From a virus: a stretch of DNA of 25,751 nt. Shown here one piece after another: positions 6,882 to 14,532 of this stretch. The position numbers were made by a program, and so were the translations under genes. Position 1 is the first letter of the stretch, and each line of letters begins with the position of its first letter. The stretch covers positions 1 through 25,751 of IMG/VR virus record IMGVR_UViG_3300035698_017088. One strand, given 5' to 3'. The notes under the pieces were generated by a model. The model was not told the origin of the DNA, ran no database searches, and was given only the letters and a program-made list of their open reading frames with translations.

Positions 6882-7841
6882 ATGCCTAGCCCCAATTCAA
6901 CCTTTACGCAGATCGTATCCTCGACTCTGCGTCATCACCCAAACATGGTGTCGGACAATGTCTCTCACCATAATGCACTATGGCGCCGGCTGAAGGACCG
7001 CGGGAACATCAAGCTTGTTTCCGGTGGTTACGAAATTGTCGAGCCGCTCGAATATGCGGAGAACGCCACCTACCAGCGTTACTCTGGCTTCGAGATGCTG
7101 AACATCGGCGAGTCCGATATTCTGACGTCTGCCAAGTTCGACTGGAAGCAGTCGGCGGTGCATATCGTCAGTTCCGGTCTCGAACTTCGTCAGAACGCCG
7201 GCAAGGAACAGATTATCAGTCTGGCCAAGTCGAAGATGAAGAACGCCATGCGTACCATGGCGAACAACCTGTCGGTGGATATGTATTCCGACGGCACAGC
7301 TGACAGCTCCAAGCAGATGGGGGGTTTCCAGCTACTTCTGACCAACGCCGGCAGCGGCGTCGTGGGCGGTATCAACGCGACAACCTTCCCCTTCTGGGCC
7401 AACAGCTTTAAGGATGGGAACGGCGCCGACGCAACCACCATCGGTGATCGTATGCGAGAACTGTGGCTGCTCTGTCAGCGACAGGGGGACGTTACCGACT
7501 TCATCGTATCATCGACTGAGCTCTATACGCTGTACTGGAACGGCTTGACCGACCTCCAGCGTTACACCTCGCGCGATGAGGTAGCCGGGGATGGATTTGC
7601 CAGCGGGCTGAAGTTCAACACCGCCGACATCTTCCATGACAGCTCGGAGTCTGGTATCGCCGCCAACACTATGTACTTCCTTAACACGGAGTACGTCAAG
7701 CTGGTCATCCACAAGGATGCCAACCTGTCGGTGTTGTCGGAGAAGGCGCCGGTCAATCAGGATGGCGTTGCTATTCCGATCATCTTCCAGGGCAATCTTG
7801 CCATCTCGAACCGCGCTCGTCAGGGCGTTTTGTTCGACTAA
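6882..7841 (+). CDS. Major capsid (coat) protein
   Basis: A 319-residue protein following the scaffold, with AGGAG (6867-6871) ten bases before the ATG. Features agree with coat proteins of podoviruses of this kind: an early segment SDNVSHHNALWRRLKDRG, a spine-helix-like stretch with MKNAMRTMANNLSVDMYSDG at about 115-140, then GGFQLLL and a beta-rich C-terminal half ending NRARQGVLFD. The HK97 fold is assumed from family knowledge. Third codon positions are richer in C and G than in neighbouring genes, as expected of a very highly expressed gene. The next gene is likely the capsid decoration protein. Confidence 0.9.
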   Translation: MPSPNSTFTQIVSSTLRHHPNMVSDNVSHHNALWRRLKDRGNIKLVSGGYEIVEPLEYAENATYQRYSGFEMLNIGESDILTSAKFDWKQSAVHIVSSGLELRQNAGKEQIISLAKSKMKNAMRTMANNLSVDMYSDGTADSSKQMGGFQLLLTNAGSGVVGGINATTFPFWANSFKDGNGADATTIGDRMRELWLLCQRQGDVTDFIVSSTELYTLYWNGLTDLQRYTSRDEVAGDGFASGLKFNTADIFHDSSESGIAANTMYFLNTEYVKLVIHKDANLSVLSEKAPVNQDGVAIPIIFQGNLAISNRARQGVLFD

Positions 7842-7872
7842 CATCTGACTTGACGAAAGGAAGACCAATACT

Positions 7873-8334
7873 ATGTTTGTAGCTGGTGCAAGACTTGCTC
7901 AGGTGGACACCACGCCGGCGTTTCGGCTGGGTTCGCTTTTCATGGACTACGACGGCAAAATCTACAAGTATCTGCAGTACAAGGAGGGTACTGCTGCTAC
8001 CGACGGCGTTGCCGGTGAAGTTGCTTACTACCTGGCCGGACTAGCTGATGCCTATCAGTGCACATCCGACCTCTCCGATGGTGATACCACGCCGCTTGGC
8101 GCCGGTGTCCTTCAGAACACTATGTCTGAAGCCGAGTATGGCTGGTTCCAGATCAAGGGCTTGGCTACACTCTCCATCGGACTCACAGCTGGTGCTGACG
8201 GCAACGCCCTGACTCCGACTGGTGCCGCGGATGGTACACTCGACGTGGTGGTTACCACCGTTGCGCTCTGTCACATCTGTGCCTTTGCGGTGGACGCGGA
8301 CGCAAAGGTTATTGCCTGCGATTTCCTGTTCTAG
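7873..8334 (+). CDS. Probable capsid decoration (cement) protein
   Basis: A 153-residue, Gly/Ala/Thr-rich and strongly beta protein placed just after the coat gene. A ribosome site AAAGGAAG lies ahead of ATG 7873. Motifs such as LGSLFMDYDGKIYKYLQY, YGWFQIKGLATLSIG and GADGNALTPTGAADGTLDV resemble the small beta-barrel decoration or head-fibre-base proteins (DUF2190-like in style) of many phages. Codon use resembles the coat gene, which fits a protein made in similar copy number. A stem-loop follows 19 bases after the stop. It could also be another minor virion protein. Confidence 0.7.
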   Translation: MFVAGARLAQVDTTPAFRLGSLFMDYDGKIYKYLQYKEGTAATDGVAGEVAYYLAGLADAYQCTSDLSDGDTTPLGAGVLQNTMSEAEYGWFQIKGLATLSIGLTAGADGNALTPTGAADGTLDVVVTTVALCHICAFAVDADAKVIACDFLF

Positions 8335-8353
8335 CCATCAACTACCAGAGCTA

Positions 8354-8377
8354 GGGGGGCGCCTAATCTCGCCCCCC
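8354..8377 (+). terminator. GC-rich stem-loop after coat/decoration genes
   Basis: GGGGGGCG (8354-8361) pairs perfectly with CGCCCCCC (8370-8377) around an 8-base loop. There is no T-run afterwards, and the next gene starts 20 bases on. It probably acts as a partial terminator or 3' RNA stabiliser, giving more coat/decoration mRNA than downstream tail mRNA. Confidence 0.6.
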
Positions 8378-8396
8378 ACTCTAACTGGAGGATATA

Positions 8397-9218
8397 ATGC
8401 TTATTAAGTTTTTCATGAAGGATGTGAGAGATGAGACCGCATCGGCAAAACAAGGCCACCCTGTTTTTGAGCAACAGGAATGGATCCATATCATCGTCGA
8501 TGACCGGAACGAACTCGAACGTCAAGTTACTGAGAAGGATCGCACCCGTACCGACTTCCTGCCCTACTACCAGGCATTTAAAGCTGGCCTGGAACCGCCG
8601 ACGGTCGGGTTGCCCCTGAAGGAATGGCCACTAATTACCCGGACTGAGATTGAACTGCTCAACCGCCACCACGTTCGATCCGTTGAAGACCTATCATCGG
8701 CGCCGGATAATATCATCCAGCGATGTGGTGCTACCTACAAAGGCCTTAGGGCTAGGGCCCAAAGCTATCTGAAGGAGTCCCAGAATAAAGGCATCACCAT
8801 TGAGGAGATACTCGGGTTAAAGCGTGAGTTGTCACATCTGGAAATCCGTAACCAGTCATTGGTCACCCAGGTAAATTCGCTGGTTCAGCTTCTTCGGCAG
8901 AACAGCATTGATGCCGACCACCTACTGATCGAGGAAGCTTTGCCGGAGGAGGAGAACTTCAGTGAAGTGTCTGATGCCGGGATACCGGGTGCATCAAGTC
9001 TGCTGGCAGACGATGGTGGTGAAATACCGGAAGAAGTATCACCCCGTAAGAGACCGAGAAGTCGAAAGAAACCAAGAGCAGCTCCGCCGAAGAAAGCGAC
9101 GAGTCCGAAAAAGCCGAAAGCAGAAGTCCAAAGTAGTGTACCAATAACTGACACCGAGACTGATGCTGAAGCCAAGGCCCGTCGTGCCCGAGAACGCCGA
9201 CAGAAACGAAAGGCATAA
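8397..9218 (+). CDS. Helix-hairpin-helix-like head protein with basic tail
   Basis: A 273-residue protein. Residues about 50-75 contain YYQAFKAGLEPPTVGLPLKEWP. They lead into a helix-hairpin-helix-like segment at about 80-125 (TRTEIELLNRHHVRSVEDLS, then a second helix pair ending AQSYLKE). Residues about 132-170 are coiled coil. The C-terminal third is Lys/Arg/Pro-rich with acidic interruptions. I recall proteins with this FKAG-x-E-P-P / EWP-LLT layout after the coat gene in other podoviruses; they have no assigned biochemical role. The HhH and basic tail suggest contact with packaged DNA or the capsid interior. GGAG (8387-8390) lies six bases before ATG 8397. Confidence 0.75.
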   Translation: MLIKFFMKDVRDETASAKQGHPVFEQQEWIHIIVDDRNELERQVTEKDRTRTDFLPYYQAFKAGLEPPTVGLPLKEWPLITRTEIELLNRHHVRSVEDLSSAPDNIIQRCGATYKGLRARAQSYLKESQNKGITIEEILGLKRELSHLEIRNQSLVTQVNSLVQLLRQNSIDADHLLIEEALPEEENFSEVSDAGIPGASSLLADDGGEIPEEVSPRKRPRSRKKPRAAPPKKATSPKKPKAEVQSSVPITDTETDAEAKARRARERRQKRKA

Positions 9219-9225
9219 ACTAATT

Positions 9226-9939
9226 ATGGCTACACTCCTATCCATTGTCCAGACGGTCTCTCAGGAAGTGAATGTCCCAGAGCCCTCATTTGTGGTTACC
9301 AACAAAGATCAAATTGCGAAACAGATGCTAGCGATGGTCAACAGGATGGGGGTGGCTTTAACGGATAGGTATCAGTGGCAGATACTTACCGAAGAATGCA
9401 ACCACACCAGCATTGCTGCTGAGTCCCAAGGCGTTATCACGACTATAGCAAGCGGGGGGTTTTTGGAGATACTCAATGAAACCTTTTGGAACCGAAGTCA
9501 GAGCTCTAAAATAAAGGGTCCGTTAAATGCAGAAGCCTGGCAGGCTGAGAAGGGCCGTAGGATTTCGAGTGGTATTAATAGCTTTTATCGCATTAGAGGT
9601 AACAACCTTCTTATTACTCCCACGATGGCTGCAGGTGATGAGTTGTACTTTGAGTATCTCTCAGAAAATTGGGCCCAGAGCTCAGATGGACTTACCAATA
9701 AGTCATCGTTTACGGCAGATACTGACGTGCCTCGACTCGATACTGCCTTAATCGAATTAGGTGCAAAATGGCTATACCTTAAAGCTAAGGGGTTGCCCTA
9801 TGCTGAAGACTTTAGGCTGTTTGAAACCCGATTAGCCAAACGGATGGCTGCCGACGGCGGTAAGCCAAGACTTTCAATGGGCGGTAGAGGTCGACGACGA
9901 CCTGCCGCAAACCTACCTGATGGGAGCTGGGTCCTCTAA
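9226..9939 (+). CDS. Head-tail connector / adaptor (P22 gp4-like candidate)
   Basis: A 237-residue protein starting at ATG 9226, seven bases after the preceding stop. The open frame extends upstream to 9163, but only inside the previous gene. The N-terminal half is helical (TVSQEVNVPEPSFVVTNKDQ, then IAKQMLAMVNRMGVAL). It is followed by a central beta region with YRIRGNNLLITPTMAAGDEL and a helix with LIELGAKWLYLKAKGLPYAE. This helix-beta-helix order and its place between head and tail genes match adaptor proteins that dock under the portal. The basic C-terminus (GGRGRRRPAANL) is notable. Its stop overlaps the next start by one base (TAATG). Confidence 0.7.
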   Translation: MATLLSIVQTVSQEVNVPEPSFVVTNKDQIAKQMLAMVNRMGVALTDRYQWQILTEECNHTSIAAESQGVITTIASGGFLEILNETFWNRSQSSKIKGPLNAEAWQAEKGRRISSGINSFYRIRGNNLLITPTMAAGDELYFEYLSENWAQSSDGLTNKSSFTADTDVPRLDTALIELGAKWLYLKAKGLPYAEDFRLFETRLAKRMAADGGKPRLSMGGRGRRRPAANLPDGSWVL

Positions 9940-11537
9940 TGAGAAAAGAAGACGAAAGTGATCTTGAGTGGTTAGCCCGGGAGCCTCAGTATTTTGATGC
10001 ACAGGCTTACCTGGATGCCAACCCCGATGTTAAGAAGGGCTTTCTGGATAATCGGTCTGAAGAGGGGAAGCGATGGTCACTAACTTGGGGTAGTATGAAG
10101 AGCGACGGTAAGGAGGTGGGTCATGCCCTCACCCACTATATCCGTAACGGTAACAAAGAGGGCCGTCAAGCTTATTTTAGGGAGACACCAGATGACAGTT
10201 TTACAGATATGTATGGGGGTGAGTATCTTAGCGATGTTCCTGGGGATGGCAGGGCTGGCGATGCTCTAACCCAGGCCCGTATGCACGACCTGGGGATACT
10301 TGACGTTGATGGCCGTAAGCTCAATCTAAGCTATGGCCAATCAGACTTTGGTAAAGCCAACAAAGACGTATGGGAAACCGCGGTTGGGTTCTATCCAGAG
10401 AGTGGTCATAACCCCACGATAGGGACTTTCCAGGCATTGCCCAATGTGGGTAAGCTTAGAGGTTTCTACGACGACCCTGAAGGTGGGAAGGCCTTCAGGG
10501 ACTTTGTTGAGGAGGGTATAAGTCGATATACTGACCCCACCAAAGTCCAAGACAACACTAAGTCCATCCAGGCTTCTGCACAGAACAAGGCCAACGCGGA
10601 CAGGAAGCGAACTTCCTCCGATGCCGTTACACTCTCTCTAATGGGCGCTAAGGGTGTGGGTTTTGAGGGCGGCGGTTTTGATTACACGCTGCCTGATAGC
10701 GTTCAACAATTTATTGCCCGGGCTAACTTACCCGACATTGTAGACCCCTTTGAAGGCATTGACCCAGCTACTGGTCTAACCTTTGACGAGATACAGGCCA
10801 GAAAGCAGGGTAGTGTTGCTACAGGAACTGGCATGGTTTCTGGTGCACTTAACCACGGTAATATCAGCGATGCCGCTCAAGCCGCAGCGGTAGGCATACC
10901 ATTTACCCCAGGTGATTTCTCAAACCCATTGGGCATTGGGGACAACCATACTAACTTTGCAGCCACCGGCTTGGGTATGGGTGCCTCACTAATTGGTGCA
11001 CCCACCGGGATTGGTACGCTGGCTTCACTGGCAAGCCAGGGATATAACGCAAATAGGAACGCTGATCTAGTTACTGAGGTCTTACAAGGCGCCGGATTAG
11101 ATGCCTCAGGTATCTCGGCATTTGATGACTTTATGAGCCAAGGTATCACTGGGGCTTTCGGTGCTGGTAATTCCGCGGGCACTCAAGGTGGTAGCGTTAT
11201 ACTAGATGCCATGAATGGTGGTGTACCTAAGGGTTCGACCAGCAATGGGCTAATGGCTGCCTTTAATATGCTGGGCGACGATGACCAGATAGGCGCATTG
11301 AAAGCACTCGGGGTAGAACCCATACCACAATCGCTATTTGACGACCCTGTGCGCACCGGCGTGTCTGGAGGTTACCATGTCGCACCAACGACCGGGGGTT
11401 TCAATGCTGCACTCTCCTCAGGCATCTATGGCCCCAACAATTTTGTTAATGGGACTCAAGGTGCACCCCTGAGGCCCATTACCTCAATGGCACTTCCGCC
11501 CCCACCGGCACAGACTGCACCAGTGAGTTTTAAATGA
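9939..11537 (+). CDS. Large virion-associated protein with NPDV-type N-terminal domain
   Basis: A 532-residue protein with no catalytic motif that I recognise. Residues about 18-80 (FDAQAYLDANPDV, then HALTHYIRNGNKEGRQAYF) follow the pattern YLaaNPDV, HYxxxGxxEGR. I know that pattern as a repeat in S-layer/RTX-type secreted proteins. The middle has charged loops. Residues about 300-400 are Gly/Ala-rich and weakly hydrophobic (FAATGLGMGASLIGAPTGIG), as in ejected virion proteins. The C-terminus is Pro-rich. It lies between the connector and the propeller-like tail protein, with overlaps of one base before and four after. A tail or ejection role is likely, the exact one unknown. Confidence 0.6.
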   Translation: MRKEDESDLEWLAREPQYFDAQAYLDANPDVKKGFLDNRSEEGKRWSLTWGSMKSDGKEVGHALTHYIRNGNKEGRQAYFRETPDDSFTDMYGGEYLSDVPGDGRAGDALTQARMHDLGILDVDGRKLNLSYGQSDFGKANKDVWETAVGFYPESGHNPTIGTFQALPNVGKLRGFYDDPEGGKAFRDFVEEGISRYTDPTKVQDNTKSIQASAQNKANADRKRTSSDAVTLSLMGAKGVGFEGGGFDYTLPDSVQQFIARANLPDIVDPFEGIDPATGLTFDEIQARKQGSVATGTGMVSGALNHGNISDAAQAAAVGIPFTPGDFSNPLGIGDNHTNFAATGLGMGASLIGAPTGIGTLASLASQGYNANRNADLVTEVLQGAGLDASGISAFDDFMSQGITGAFGAGNSAGTQGGSVILDAMNGGVPKGSTSNGLMAAFNMLGDDDQIGALKALGVEPIPQSLFDDPVRTGVSGGYHVAPTTGGFNAALSSGIYGPNNFVNGTQGAPLRPITSMALPPPPAQTAPVSFK

Positions 11538-13087
11538 TGCTTCAAGCCTTACAGAAAATAAATCGTGGTCAAGTATCGACGGCTAAGTCAGTGCCGCCGC
11601 CCATTGGGGGCTTGAATAGCCGTGATGCCCTTGACCTTATGAGCCCCTATGAAGCTTGGTATTTCGAAAATTTCTTTCCAAGAACTAGTGATGTTCGGGT
11701 TCGTAAGGGCAAATTAATCCAGAACCCCGACGACGTGCTAGCCTCTGGTGGTGCTGTTAATATGATGGCCTCATTTAAGGTGGGGGCCGTCGAGAAGCTC
11801 ATTGCAGGCGCAGGGTCGGGTGTTTTTGATATGACAGACCCCACTACACCAGTTACCTTGAGTACTACTTCCTACACCAGCTCAAAGTGGTATACCCACC
11901 TATTCAATGGCTATCTATTTGGAGTGAATGCCACCGACACGCCTTGGCGATATAGTGGCGCTGGTAACTTGTTGGTTACCGGATTTACAGGTCCGACACT
12001 CACAAGCCTATCTTTCATCACCAGCCATGGCCAACGACTATACGTAGTTGAGAAGGACTCGCTTAGCTTCTGGTATGGTGGCGTGGGTAGTGTAACGGGG
12101 GCGTTAACTGAGTTTGACCTTTCAGATATTGCCCGTCATGGCGGCACCCTAGTCTCTATCGGTGCCTTACCATCGGACGGTGGCACGAGTTCAGATAATG
12201 TAGTCTGTTTCTTTACCTCCGAAGGTGAAGTTATCCTATATGTGGGTAGTAACCCAGGTGATGCGAGTAACTGGTCCTTTAAGGGTAGCTTTCTAATCGG
12301 AGAGCCCATCGGTAGCCAAAACTTCACCCAGTATGGCTCTGACCTCTTAATTATCACGGAAGACGGCATTGTACCTTTAACCCAGATACTGTCGTTAGGC
12401 CGAGCTCGAGTTGAAGAAGTTGCTCTCTCTGATAAGATCTCTGGTGATATTAATAATGCCATTGATAGTTACTCATCCAATTGGGGCTGGAAGATATTAC
12501 CCTTTCCGACTGGCTCCTTTATCATGTTGAACATCCCCACCAGCGAAAGCCAAGCTTATCAGTTTGTCATGAACACTCACACTAAATCTTGGACCAAGTT
12601 TACTGGTTGGGACATTCGTAGTATGTGTGTCCATAATAAGAAGCTTTATTATGGTGATGCGCTGGGCTTTGTATATGAAGCTTGGACAGGGCTAAGCGAT
12701 GATGGTGAGGCCATTATAGCTCGGGGTAATACCGCTTGGAACTACTTTGAAGATCGAGACCGTAATAAACAGTTTAATCACGTTAGACCCCTGTTTTCAA
12801 GCAATGCTAATCTTACGCTTAGCCTTGCGCTGAGTACTGACTTTAAAATAGTTGATAATACCGCTTCAGTCTCTGCTGGCATTGGTGACGGTGCTATTTG
12901 GGATCAAGCTATTTGGGATCAAGCTTTGTGGTTCGGCGGTAATCAAATCTCACAAGCTTGGCAAGGCGTGGGTAACTTTGGGTTCTGCGCTTCACTACAG
13001 GTTAACGTCTCTGTTGATGACCAGGAAGTATTCTGGAACTCTACCAACTACCACATCACTCCTACTGTGGGGGTTGGAATTGGATAA
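11534..13087 (+). CDS. Tail hub / nozzle protein, beta-propeller-like (P22 gp10 type)
   Basis: A 517-residue beta-rich protein. Its start PPIGGLNSRDALDLMSPYEA followed by FFPRTSDVRVRKG matches the family of podovirus tail proteins related to the P22 gp10 nozzle/DNA-stabilisation protein. Repeated strand motifs fit a propeller: WYTHLFNGYLFGVNATDTPW, FITSHGQRLYVVEKDSLSFW, SDLLIITEDGIVPL, and MCVHNKKLYYGDALGFVYEA. An in-frame 15-bp duplication near the end gives IWDQAIWDQALW. ATG 11534 overlaps the previous stop; ATG 11537 is adjacent in frame. The C-terminal end is overlapped by the acetyltransferase start. Confidence in a tail structural role is high, in the exact P22 counterpart moderate. Confidence 0.8.
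   Translation: MMLQALQKINRGQVSTAKSVPPPIGGLNSRDALDLMSPYEAWYFENFFPRTSDVRVRKGKLIQNPDDVLASGGAVNMMASFKVGAVEKLIAGAGSGVFDMTDPTTPVTLSTTSYTSSKWYTHLFNGYLFGVNATDTPWRYSGAGNLLVTGFTGPTLTSLSFITSHGQRLYVVEKDSLSFWYGGVGSVTGALTEFDLSDIARHGGTLVSIGALPSDGGTSSDNVVCFFTSEGEVILYVGSNPGDASNWSFKGSFLIGEPIGSQNFTQYGSDLLIITEDGIVPLTQILSLGRARVEEVALSDKISGDINNAIDSYSSNWGWKILPFPTGSFIMLNIPTSESQAYQFVMNTHTKSWTKFTGWDIRSMCVHNKKLYYGDALGFVYEAWTGLSDDGEAIIARGNTAWNYFEDRDRNKQFNHVRPLFSSNANLTLSLALSTDFKIVDNTASVSAGIGDGAIWDQAIWDQALWFGGNQISQAWQGVGNFGFCASLQVNVSVDDQEVFWNSTNYHITPTVGVGIG
12893..12922. repeat. 15-bp tandem duplication in tail protein gene
   Basis: GCTATTTGGGATCAA occurs twice in tandem, encoding AIWDQ AIWDQ. It is followed by a divergent third unit, ALW. 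Confidence 0.9.
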
Positions 13088-13514
13088 TCAACTTATATTT
13101 GGCCATGACCGGCTAATAGCCGAATGGGTTGCAGACCAGATTAAATTTGGGGCCAGTGTTCATGATGACTCTACCGCTATTGGCGTAATAAATAACCAGG
13201 GTGACATTCTAGCGGGTGTAGTGTATTATATGCACTCGGAAGTCGATGTTCGCATGGCAGTTGCCGCGTTGCCCAAGGTTCAGTGGGTAACCCGTCAAAC
13301 TCTGAAGGTTTTCTTCGGTCATGTATTCTATGATCCGCCTCTAGGTATGAGCAAACGTCGAGCTACAACTGTGGTCCATAAAAAGAATAAGCATGCTCGA
13401 CAATTTAATGAGTCCGCTGGGTTTAAGCTTGAGGGCGTTCATCCCGAAGCCTTTCCCGACGGTGGTACAGCCATAAGCTATGGCTTGTTGAAACGTAACT
13501 GCAAGTGGATTTAA
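13080..13514 (+). CDS. GNAT-type N-acetyltransferase
   Basis: A 144-residue protein. The open frame begins far upstream, but only as a shadow of the tail gene. I place the start at TTG 13080, overlapping the tail stop by 8 bases, with a G-rich GGGGGTTGGA just before. The pattern reads as a compact GNAT fold: an early LIAEWVADQI helix, AIGVINNQGDILAGVVYY strands, and a central RRATTVVHKKNKHARQFNESAGFKLEG matching motif A/B (R-x-A-x-V, conserved Asn, GF-x-x-EG). The last strand is TAISYGLLK. GNAT enzymes move acetyl from acetyl-CoA to an amine; the substrate is unknown. Similar genes recur among tail genes of other podoviruses, perhaps modifying a host or virion protein. TTG 13074 is an alternative start. 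Confidence 0.8.
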   Translation: MDNQLIFGHDRLIAEWVADQIKFGASVHDDSTAIGVINNQGDILAGVVYYMHSEVDVRMAVAALPKVQWVTRQTLKVFFGHVFYDPPLGMSKRRATTVVHKKNKHARQFNESAGFKLEGVHPEAFPDGGTAISYGLLKRNCKWI

Positions 13515-13517
13515 AAA

Positions 13518-14528
13518 ATGAGCTTTGGTAAAAATGCACAGCCGCCTTCAGCGCCCAATCCGGCATTAGCCATTGCGGCTCAGTCCGCTGCAAATAGCGA
13601 TGCCATCCGAGAAAGCGCCAAAATCAGCTCTATCGATCAGTTCAGCCCATTTGGCTCACTGACATATCAGCGGGACAGTGAAGGGGTACCTACTGCCCAG
13701 ATTTCAAGCCTAACCCCTGGGAGCCAAGAGTTCCTGAATACCACCGAAGATATCGGGAACACCCTGGGCAATACAGCGATGGACCTGTCCCAGTTCTTGC
13801 CCAACAGCAACTTTAACTTGGACGGTATTCAGACAGTATCGCCCAATGAGCTTAGTTTTAATGGGGGCCTGAATATAAACCCCACAATTACTGCAGGCAA
13901 CAATTATGGTGGTGATATATCCGCTGTTGAGCAAGCTACCTTTGATCGAACCAAGGGTCTGATCGACCCTGAGTTTGCTATCAGTCGTGACCAATTGGAA
14001 CAGCGGCTGGCTGATAGGGGTATACCGGTGGGCTCGGAGGCTTATACTAAGGAGCTTGACCGATTTGATCGAAATAAAGGTGAGACCTACTCTCGGCTGG
14101 CTTCTGATGCAGTGCTGGCGGGTCGACAGGAGCAGGGCCGGCTATTTGGTCAGGACCTGACACAGCAAGGTACTTCATTTGCCCAGAACCTTCAGTCGCG
14201 CCAGCAATCAACTGCCGATCAATTGTCGAATATCAACCTGCAGGACTCAGCCAGATCACGCCAGATCAACGAGAGGTTGTTAACCCGATCACAACCCTTC
14301 AATGAGATTGCCGCATTGCTACAGGGAGCTCCAGCCATCAATGCGCAGCAATATGCGCCGCCGCCCCAGTACAATGTAGCGCCGCCTAACGTCATTGATG
14401 CTCAGTTCGGTAGCGCTAACCTAGCCAATCAACAATTCAATCAGCAACAGCAACTCAGCGCCGCTAACCTTGGCGGATTATATGGGCTTGCCGGTACACT
14501 TGGTGCTGGCTACTTATCGGGAAGGTAA
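13518..14528 (+). CDS. Conserved tail/virion-associated protein
   Basis: A 336-residue protein starting four bases after the acetyltransferase stop. The N-terminal GKNAQPPSAPNPALAIAAQ and FSPFGSLTYQRD are familiar, as is the later DPEFAISRDQLEQRLADRGI followed by PVGSEAYTKELDRF. This layout is known to me from proteins encoded between tail and internal virion genes of many podoviruses; their role is unproven. The second half is helical and Gln/Asn-rich, with QPFNEIAALLQGAPAINAQQ and a Gly-rich hydrophobic C-terminus (LGGLYGLAGTLGAGYL). That last feature would suit a protein that contacts membranes during DNA delivery. No catalytic residues are evident. Confidence 0.7.
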   Translation: MSFGKNAQPPSAPNPALAIAAQSAANSDAIRESAKISSIDQFSPFGSLTYQRDSEGVPTAQISSLTPGSQEFLNTTEDIGNTLGNTAMDLSQFLPNSNFNLDGIQTVSPNELSFNGGLNINPTITAGNNYGGDISAVEQATFDRTKGLIDPEFAISRDQLEQRLADRGIPVGSEAYTKELDRFDRNKGETYSRLASDAVLAGRQEQGRLFGQDLTQQGTSFAQNLQSRQQSTADQLSNINLQDSARSRQINERLLTRSQPFNEIAALLQGAPAINAQQYAPPPQYNVAPPNVIDAQFGSANLANQQFNQQQQLSAANLGGLYGLAGTLGAGYLSGR

Positions 14529-14532
14529 TATC

